Source: CAWACP01 sp963780655
GTDB taxonomy: Bacteria; Acidobacteriota; Terriglobia; Bryobacterales; Bryobacteraceae
Assembly (NCBI GenBank): GCA_963780655.1
Contig: CAWACP010000003.1
Coordinates: 1,240,001 to 1,304,000, forward strand
Length of the DNA stretch: 64,000 nt
Direction: 5' to 3'
In this document: piece by piece, positions 58,513 to 64,000 of the stretch
Layout: each line of letters begins with the position of its first letter
How positions within the stretch are numbered: the first letter of the stretch is position 1
Position numbers and translations under genes: made by a program
The notes under the pieces: model-generated
The model's database searches: none
Told to the model about the DNA's origin: nothing
What the model saw: the letters and a program-made list of their open reading frames with translations, nothing else

Positions 58513-59279
58513 GGCCGCTCCCGTTGCTCCAGAAACCGCGCGATGCCCCGCATGCAGTCTTCGGTGGTGCGCGCCAGAGCATTGACACAGACCCCCGCTT
58601 CGAGCGCTGCCTCGAACGACAGGCTATCGGTGCGATAGAGCAGCTCTTTTGTCAGCGTCACGGCCGATGCCGACCGCTTCGCCATACGCGCGGCCAGAGC
58701 CTTCGTCTCTTTTTCGAATTCATTGTCGGCCGCGACGGAATTGATCACCCCGAGTGACAAGGCCTCCGCCGCTCGAATCGTTCGCCCCAGGGCCAGCAGC
58801 TCGAACGCGCGCTTCTCGCTCACCTGACGCCGCAGCAGCGCCATCACCATGGCGGGCACGAAGCCGATGTTCACCTCCGGATAACCGAACTCGGCCGATT
58901 CGGCCGCCAACACCAGATCGCAGGCCATCGCCAGACCGCATCCACCCGCGAGCGCACGGCCTCTTACGGCGGCAATCACCGGGTGCGGATGCCTGCGTAT
59001 GGCAAGGAAGATGTCGGCGATGGTCCGCGCGTCCGCGATGTTTTCGAGCGGTCCGTTGCCGGCGATTTTCTGCAGCGCGCTGAGATCCGCTCCGGCCGAG
59101 AAGTCGTCGCCGGCGCCGCTGATGACAACGACGCGCACTCCCGCCGATTCAGCCGACGCGGCCAGAGCCGCCCGCACCTCCGAGATGAGGTGCGCGTCGA
59201 GCGCATTGCGCTTTTCCGGCCGGTTGAGCACGATGCGCGCAACGGCATCGGCCTCGCTGTAAAGAATGCGGCTGTACAT
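58509..59279 (-). CDS. Enoyl-CoA hydratase/isomerase family protein
   Basis: 256 residues. Crotonase fold: IVLNRPEKRNALDAHLI, oxyanion-hole strands VVVISGAGDDFSAGADLSALQ and VRGRALAGGCGLAMACDLVLAAESAEFGYPEVNIGFVPAMV. A Glu matches the second catalytic acid position (YPEVNIG); the first is less clear, so hydratase activity is likely but not certain. In the cytoplasm it acts on acyl-CoA esters. The stop overlaps the HIT start by 4 bases. It is divergent from the PPTase gene with 23 bases between starts. Confidence 0.92.
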   Translation of the reverse strand: MYSRILYSEADAVARIVLNRPEKRNALDAHLISEVRAALAASAESAGVRVVVISGAGDDFSAGADLSALQKIAGNGPLENIADARTIADIFLAIRRHPHPVIAAVRGRALAGGCGLAMACDLVLAAESAEFGYPEVNIGFVPAMVMALLRRQVSEKRAFELLALGRTIRAAEALSLGVINSVAADNEFEKETKALAARMAKRSASAVTLTKELLYRTDSLSFEAALEAGVCVNALARTTEDCMRGIARFLEQRERP

Positions 59280-59285
59280 TCTCGC

Positions 59286-59291
59286 TATAGT
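59286..59291 (+). promoter_or_regulatory. -10 element before the PPTase gene
   Basis: TATAGT in the 23-base gap between divergent starts; 11 bases separate it from the ATG, so the leader would be only 4-5 bases. Confidence 0.4.
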
Positions 59292-59302
59292 GTGTCAGAA
59301 CC

Positions 59303-60025
59303 ATGCAATGGGCGAGCGGACAGTGGCCGGGCCCGCCCGGACCCGGCGAGGCGCACGTCTGGAAGACATCACTCGACTGCGACGCCGCGCAACTCGACGC
59401 ACTGGCAGGATTGCTGTCACCCGATGAGCGGGCCCGCGCGGCGCGGTTCCACTTCGAACGCGACCGCAGGCGATTCATCGCGGCGCGGGCGTTTCTGCGC
59501 ACAGTTCTCGGCCGCTATCTGAGCGTGCCTCCCGCCGAGATCGTCTTCACTACGAACGAGTACGGCAAGCCGGCCGCCGGGAGCGCGGCAATCCGCTTCA
59601 ATCTGTCGCATTCGCACGGTCTGGCGCTGGCTGCGTTTGTCCTCCACCGTGAAGTAGGCGTCGATGTCGAGCAGATCCGCGATGGCGTGACCGGCGATCG
59701 CATTGCCGAACGCTTCTTCTCTCCAGCCGAAGCGGCCGAACTGGCCTCGCTGCCCGCCGCAGGGCGGACCGAGGCGTTCTTTCGCTGCTGGACGCGCAAA
59801 GAGGCGTGGATCAAGGCCGTGGGCCGCGGCCTGTCGATTCCGCTGACCAGCTTCGACGTGAGCATCGGCCGTGAAGACGCGCGCCTCGCCGCCACGCGTC
59901 CCGATCCCTCGGAAGCCGCACGCTGGACGCTCTGCCACCTCGATCCCGACCCGGGCTTTACGGGAGCGCTGGCGATTGAGGGGAGGCTAGGCCGGGTGTC
60001 TTGTTTTAATTCTTTAATTCCTTAA
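59303..60025 (+). CDS. Sfp-type 4'-phosphopantetheinyl transferase
   Basis: 240 residues. Transfers phosphopantetheine from CoA to carrier proteins. Motifs: FNLSHSHGLALAAF, the metal-binding GVDVEQIRDG (V-G-V-D-V-E), and FFRCWTRKEAWIKAVGRGLSIPL, the W-x-x-K-E-A signature. Length is right for the Sfp type. The last ten residues (SCFNSLIP) come from an AT-rich tract and may be an accidental extension. The carrier protein it serves is not in the window. Confidence 0.94.
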   Translation: MQWASGQWPGPPGPGEAHVWKTSLDCDAAQLDALAGLLSPDERARAARFHFERDRRRFIAARAFLRTVLGRYLSVPPAEIVFTTNEYGKPAAGSAAIRFNLSHSHGLALAAFVLHREVGVDVEQIRDGVTGDRIAERFFSPAEAAELASLPAAGRTEAFFRCWTRKEAWIKAVGRGLSIPLTSFDVSIGREDARLAATRPDPSEAARWTLCHLDPDPGFTGALAIEGRLGRVSCFNSLIP

Positions 60026-60048
60026 TTCTTTTGACTTCTTTGCCTTCT

Positions 60049-61485
60049 TTACCTCAGCCACACTTTCGTCTCGACGGACATGCCGGGCCGGAGCCGATCA
60101 TCGGGCGTATACCAGCCTTTGAAGCGGATGCGCACGGGCAGCCGCTGCACCACCTTCACATAGTTACCGGTGGCGTTCTCCGGCGGCAGCAGGCTGAATT
60201 CCGCTCCGGTCGCCGCGGGCATCGCCTCAATGTAGGCATCGTAGTCACGGTTGTAAGTATCCACGTGAACCGTCACCGCCTGCCCCGGCCGCATCTGTCT
60301 CATCTGGGTCTCCTTGTAATCCGCAGTCACCCAGATGTCGCGCAGCTCCACCACGGCCATCAGATCCTGGCCGGGCTGCAGCCGCGCGCCGATTTCCACC
60401 GTCTTGCGCCCGATGACGCCGTCGGCGGGTGCGTAAATCTTCGTGTATGACAGATTGAGCCGCGCCTGGTCGAGCTGCGCCGTCGCCTCCTCGACATCGG
60501 CGGTGCGCTGCCGCACCGTCGCCCGCTGCACCTGCACCTGACGGCCGGCATTGGTCCGCGCCGCACCGGCGTTGCTCATCGCTGCATTCAGCCCCGCGCG
60601 AGCCCTTTCAATCTGCTGCTGGGACGCCTGCACGGTAGCCCGGTCCGCTTCCACTGCCTGCGCCGCGGCCTGGGCTTTGGCGACGCTCTGATCGTACTGC
60701 TGCTGCGAGATCTCCTGCTTCTGCACCAGGGCGGCATAGCGCGCCATGTCGGCCTGAGCCAGAACGTTGTTGGCTTCGTCCTGCCTCTGCCGCGCAACCG
60801 TGGCGTCGTAATCCTTCTGCGCGCCATTTACAGCAGCCTGAGCCGAAGCCACCTGCGCTCCCGATGTAGAGATGGTTGCGGCCGTGGAGGTCTCGGTGAT
60901 CGGGACGTTCGGATTCGCCGCGGCTGCTTGTCCCTGGGCGGCAGCGACCGCCGCCCGTGCCTGAACCAGCGCCGTCTGGTAGTCGCTGGGATCGATTTCC
61001 ACCAGCAACTGTCCGGCCTTCACATGCTGGTTATCCTCGACGTAAACCGCCATCACCGTGCCGCTGATGCGCGTGCTCACCGGATCGATATGGCCGGCGA
61101 TCTGGGCGTCGTCAGTGGATTCATAGGACTCCAGATACTGCCAGAGAAACCAGCCGCCGATGATCGCTGCGATCAGCAGGACGCCAAACACCAGCAGTCC
61201 CACCGGATGCCGCCGGATGATGCTCCCGCGCTTCTTCTTTTTCTCTTCGTCGGGCTTCTGAACGGGTTCCTGCGCGTTCCTGGGAGGCGCGGGCTCGGCC
61301 GGCGCGGCGGGCGCATTCCCCTGCGCGCCGCCATCGGGCGGATGGCCGTTCTTTTCCTGCTGCTGCTGGTGCAGCCGCTGCTGTTCCTCGCGAAGCTGCT
61401 CTACCTCGTTCCGAAGCTGCTGCTGTTCCTCCTGTAACCTGCGCTGCACTTCATCAGCAAATTCCGAGGGATTGTGTTGCGCCAT
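60049..61485 (-). CDS. EmrA/HlyD-type membrane fusion protein
   Basis: 478 residues from ATG 61485, which has an AAGG-rich site upstream; a longer start at 61533 is possible. N-terminal cytoplasmic part with a Glu/Gln coiled coil (VQRRLQEEQQQLRNEVEQLREEQQRLHQQQQ) and a Pro-rich linker, one membrane segment (HPVGLLVFGVLLIAAIIGGWFLWQYL), then TDDAQIAGHIDPVSTRISGTVMAVYVEDNQHVKAGQLLVEID (biotinyl-lipoyl-like), a long alpha-hairpin and beta-barrel (YAPADGVIGRKTVEIG). It links an inner-membrane exporter to TolC. The Gln-rich cytoplasmic tail is longer than in EmrA. The exporter itself is not in the window. Confidence 0.92.
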   Translation of the reverse strand: MAQHNPSEFADEVQRRLQEEQQQLRNEVEQLREEQQRLHQQQQEKNGHPPDGGAQGNAPAAPAEPAPPRNAQEPVQKPDEEKKKKRGSIIRRHPVGLLVFGVLLIAAIIGGWFLWQYLESYESTDDAQIAGHIDPVSTRISGTVMAVYVEDNQHVKAGQLLVEIDPSDYQTALVQARAAVAAAQGQAAAANPNVPITETSTAATISTSGAQVASAQAAVNGAQKDYDATVARQRQDEANNVLAQADMARYAALVQKQEISQQQYDQSVAKAQAAAQAVEADRATVQASQQQIERARAGLNAAMSNAGAARTNAGRQVQVQRATVRQRTADVEEATAQLDQARLNLSYTKIYAPADGVIGRKTVEIGARLQPGQDLMAVVELRDIWVTADYKETQMRQMRPGQAVTVHVDTYNRDYDAYIEAMPAATGAEFSLLPPENATGNYVKVVQRLPVRIRFKGWYTPDDRLRPGMSVETKVWLR

Positions 61486-61538
61486 CCTGACCTTACCTTC
61501 CGTACCTTCCGGGTACACGGTTCTGTCCGGCATCCTCT

Positions 61539-63065
61539 TTACTTCGATGCAAATAACGTCTTCATGGTCTCTTCGGCCACGCCCATGGCCCGCGCCAGCG
61601 TGACTTTGGCAAGGTTATACGAATACAAGCTGGAGATGTAATCTTCGTTCGCGGCGGCCACCGACTGCTGGGCCTGCACCACCTCAATGGTGTCGGCCAC
61701 GCCCGCGGCAAAACGGTCGCGCGCCTCAGTGAGCGTCTCAGCCGCCAGATCGACGCTTGATCGGGACACGCGCACCTGATCGACGGCCGCCTGCAGGTCC
61801 ACGAACGCCGCGCGCACGTCGTAATCGATCCGGCCGCGCAGGTCAGCCATCTCCGCCTTACGCTGATCGAGAGCAGCCCGCGCCTGCTCGATGTCGCCGT
61901 GAATGCGCCCCCCCGCGAAAATCGGCACGCGCAGCGAACCGTTCAGCGTGAACGTGCCGTGCGAATTCGTCGGGTCGACCCCGATGACGCCGTAATCGGC
62001 GCTCACGCCCAGCGATGGAAGGTGCTCAGCCACAGCGGCCCGGTGCGTGTTCTCGGCCGCCTTCACCTGTGCCTCGGCGGCCTGCAGATCCGAGCGGTTG
62101 CGGTATGCGCGGTCGAGCGCCTGCTGCACATCGATGCCTTCGAGCGGGGCGTACGGCGCCGCATCGGTTATTGTGAAATCCTGTCCTGGCGGAAGCCCGA
62201 TCAGCCGGCCCAGGCTCAACTTCTGCTTGTCGAGATCGGCAGTGAGAGAGCGCAGGCGCTGCTGCTCTACCTGCAGTTCAACCTGCGAGCGCAACACGTC
62301 GATACGCGCATTCACGCCGGCGCGGTTGCGGTCGACAGCCTGATCGTAAATGGCCTGCGCGGAATTCACCTGGGCGCGAGATGCCTCCACCCGCGACCCT
62401 GCCGCGATCAGCTGCATGTACATGCCGCTCACCGCCAGCACGATCAGATCGCGCGCATCCTTGGAGGCCAGCCTCGTTGCCTGCACGATGTCGCCCGCAG
62501 CCCGGTGGTTGAACAGCGCGGGAATGTCCACCGCGTTCACCGCCGCGCCGGCGCGCAGATCGAAGAAGTGGAATGGACCAACTACTGCGGGAAAACCGGG
62601 CGCGTTGATGCCTAACGCCGCGAGATCGGTTTGTTGTTCGTCTCCGAACAAGTGCGCGGAGACGGTGGGATACAGAGCGCTGCGTGCCAGAATCCGCTGG
62701 GCTTCGGCTAACCGCGTCGCGTTGGAGTAGCTGGCCGTGGCCAGGTTGTATTGCAATCCACGCTGAATGGCATTGAAAAGCGACAACGGAAGCGGCGTGG
62801 GCGAGGCCGTTCCCTGCGGTATGCTACCGCTGTACGCGCCCTGTATCTGCACGGTGTTGATGCTGGTATTAGCACTGGTCGGCGCACCGCCGGGGTTGGT
62901 GGTGCGCGCCGTGCCGACGCTGCCCAGTTGACCGCCCTGGCCGGATAACGGCAAGGGCGCCGATCTCGGATACTGCTCTGCCTGGGGTGGAGGCGCCTGA
63001 GCCAGCGCCGCGCACGACAGTAAGATAAGACACAACGATCTCAAGGCAATTCGATCGATTCCCAA
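61539..63065 (-). CDS. TolC-family outer membrane efflux protein
   Basis: 508 residues with a signal peptide (ALRSLCLILLSCAALAQA). After a Pro/Ser-rich linker (residues 25-85), two repeats of the TolC helical-barrel module: LFNAIQRGLQYNLATASYSNATRLAEAQRILARSALYPTVSAHLF, and ALDRAYRNRSDLQAAEAQVKAAENTHRAAVAEHLPSLGVSADYG with RVPIFAGGRIHGDIEQARAALDQRK. It forms the outer-membrane channel for the fusion protein encoded 53 bases downstream. The two are an operon. Confidence 0.94.
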   Translation of the reverse strand: MGIDRIALRSLCLILLSCAALAQAPPPQAEQYPRSAPLPLSGQGGQLGSVGTARTTNPGGAPTSANTSINTVQIQGAYSGSIPQGTASPTPLPLSLFNAIQRGLQYNLATASYSNATRLAEAQRILARSALYPTVSAHLFGDEQQTDLAALGINAPGFPAVVGPFHFFDLRAGAAVNAVDIPALFNHRAAGDIVQATRLASKDARDLIVLAVSGMYMQLIAAGSRVEASRAQVNSAQAIYDQAVDRNRAGVNARIDVLRSQVELQVEQQRLRSLTADLDKQKLSLGRLIGLPPGQDFTITDAAPYAPLEGIDVQQALDRAYRNRSDLQAAEAQVKAAENTHRAAVAEHLPSLGVSADYGVIGVDPTNSHGTFTLNGSLRVPIFAGGRIHGDIEQARAALDQRKAEMADLRGRIDYDVRAAFVDLQAAVDQVRVSRSSVDLAAETLTEARDRFAAGVADTIEVVQAQQSVAAANEDYISSLYSYNLAKVTLARAMGVAEETMKTLFASK

Positions 63066-63267
63066 TTAGGTCTGCTCCCGTTGACGCGCCGCGACAACCG
63101 GCGCAAGCGGATACACCAATATCCCGGATGCCGCTCCTGTGTATCTGGATGCACCGCGAGGCCGGTTTTTGACAACTGGGTCAGAAAGAACCGTACCCGG
63201 CAACTTACATTATTGGCCATTATTGGCGCCATCCGCCGGGCCGCGCATGCTAACCTGTTTTCACGCC
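63066..63267. other. Divergent intergenic region without recognised gene
   Basis: Separates the minus-strand TolC gene from the plus-strand beta-barrel gene. Contains TTATTGGCCATTATTGGC, a direct repeat of TTATTGGC at about 63211-63228. No confident promoter. Confidence 0.4.
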
Positions 63268-64000
63268 ATGACGCTGACAGTACGTCGCATTACCCTCGGC
63301 CACGTTGCCCCCGGAGTCTTCGGTATCGCCATCGGCTCACTGATGCTCGCTCCTGCCGGATTCGCCCAGCAAACCTACATTGGGCGTTACGACGTCTTCG
63401 GCGGCTACACGTACCTTGACAGCCCCCATATCAACCTGGCCGAGAACGGTTTCCATTTCCAGACGGGTGTGCGCGTGCGATCGTGGCTCACAATGGGGTT
63501 CGATTACAGTATTTCAAAGGGGAGCACATCGATAACGCCGGGACTGCTGACGACGGCGCTCCAGCAGCAGCTGGGCGCTCAACTCGCCCAGCTCGCCGCG
63601 GCGGGCGAGATTCCACAGGGCTATACCCTGTCGGTGCCGATCGATTCCACCACCCAGACATTTGCCGCCGGTCCGCAGTTCTCATGGCACGGATGGAAGC
63701 CGGCCACTCTGTTCATCCGGCCATCGGTGGGCGCCATTCACGAAAACGCGACAGTCCGGCCGAATCCGGCCGATCCCATCGCCACCGGCATTGCCGCTCA
63801 ACTGGCGCCGACGGGCAAGAAGCAGGACTGGACCCCGTTCTATGGATTTGGCGGAGGCGTGGATATCAATATCACCGAGCACCTTGCCCTGCGTGTACAA
63901 GCCGACCTGGTGCACGATCACCTTTTCAGCGATCTGCTGAAGGACGGCCGCAATACAGTTCGGTTCAGCGTCGGACCGGCGTGGCAGTTCGGGCGCAATT
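63268..64000 (+). CDS. Outer membrane beta-barrel protein, 3' end outside window
   Basis: At least 244 residues from ATG 63268, still open at the window end. Signal peptide (GVFGIAIGSLMLAPAGFAQQ). Alternating aromatic strands: RYDVFGGYTYLDSP, GFHFQTGVRVRSWLTMGFDYS, FAAGPQFSWHGWKPATLFIRPSVGA, FYGFGGGVDINITEHLALRVQADLVHDH and RFSVGPAWQFGRN. The pattern is that of eight-stranded OmpA- or opacity-like barrels common in acidobacteria. WQFGRN at the edge resembles a typical barrel end, so only a few residues may be missing. Confidence 0.82.
   Translation, partial: MTLTVRRITLGHVAPGVFGIAIGSLMLAPAGFAQQTYIGRYDVFGGYTYLDSPHINLAENGFHFQTGVRVRSWLTMGFDYSISKGSTSITPGLLTTALQQQLGAQLAQLAAAGEIPQGYTLSVPIDSTTQTFAAGPQFSWHGWKPATLFIRPSVGAIHENATVRPNPADPIATGIAAQLAPTGKKQDWTPFYGFGGGVDINITEHLALRVQADLVHDHLFSDLLKDGRNTVRFSVGPAWQFGRN

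Noticed and set aside
1..64000. tRNA genes
   Set aside because: I looked for GGTTCGAATCC-type T-arm sequences followed by an acceptor stem and found no convincing cloverleaf; a covariance search would settle it.

Overview
The window looks like chromosome from a GC-rich member of the Acidobacteriota, most likely near Candidatus Solibacter or Bryobacter. I infer this from the gene content: two large MacB/FtsX-type orphan permeases plus a decayed third one with a PadR-type regulator (the ADOP arrangement typical of the phylum), a secreted VWFA-related protein of the acidobacterial type, many secreted proteins with short signal peptides, and many dispersed palindromes that begin with GTGGGGCAG. 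No rRNA, tRNA or CRISPR array was found. The one structural RNA gene is the RNase P RNA (rnpB, minus strand, about 2945-3323).

Layout. 1-3.3 kb: end of an ADOP permease, a PadR/permease chimera, rnpB. 3.6-9.5 kb: a 942-residue OmpA/PKD/Ig-like surface protein, an M14 metallopeptidase and a small secreted protein. 9.5-11.4 kb: a nested repeat mosaic holding an intact IS4-family element with a 9-bp target duplication. 11.4-18.2 kb: a VTT membrane protein, an S2P protease, an amidase, a translationally coupled molybdenum-cofactor operon (moeA-moaC-mog) and a VWFA protein. 18.4-24.1 kb: a HigBA module, an NtrY-like kinase with an NtrC-type regulator, small proteins and a MazEF-type module. 24.1-30 kb: an unknown secreted protein, purL, purF, a helix-hairpin-helix protein and a DUF4126 protein. 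30-44.9 kb: DinB-like, GGDEF/EAL and LysE proteins, a complete ADOP permease, a GH3 enzyme, a lidless Hsp70, two small envelope proteins and an NtrX/NtrY pair. 45-48.7 kb: a Fic protein preceded by an array of six TTTCGAC boxes, then a class C-like group II intron. 48.9-64 kb: a frameshifted DedA gene, a SurA/PpiD-like foldase, a B12-type radical SAM enzyme, a thioesterase, a DUF697-like protein, a PD-(D/E)XK protein, YggS, a glycosyltransferase, HIT, enoyl-CoA hydratase, an Sfp-type PPTase, an EmrA/TolC-type export pair and a partial beta-barrel protein.

Most genes are housekeeping or envelope functions in short operons with ATGA/GTGA overlaps. Accessory DNA is concentrated in three places: the IS4/repeat mosaic at 9.5-11.4 kb, the toxin-antitoxin modules at 18.4-24.1 kb, and the Fic/intron segment at 44.9-48.7 kb. 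The two most unusual signals are (i) the TTTCGAC box array, two diverged 77-bp copies of a three-box module directly before the Fic gene, and (ii) the group II intron sitting exactly 3' of the hairpin of a dispersed genomic repeat, which suggests the repeat family serves as its landing site. Several genes appear to start at or next to the expected transcription start (leaderless).
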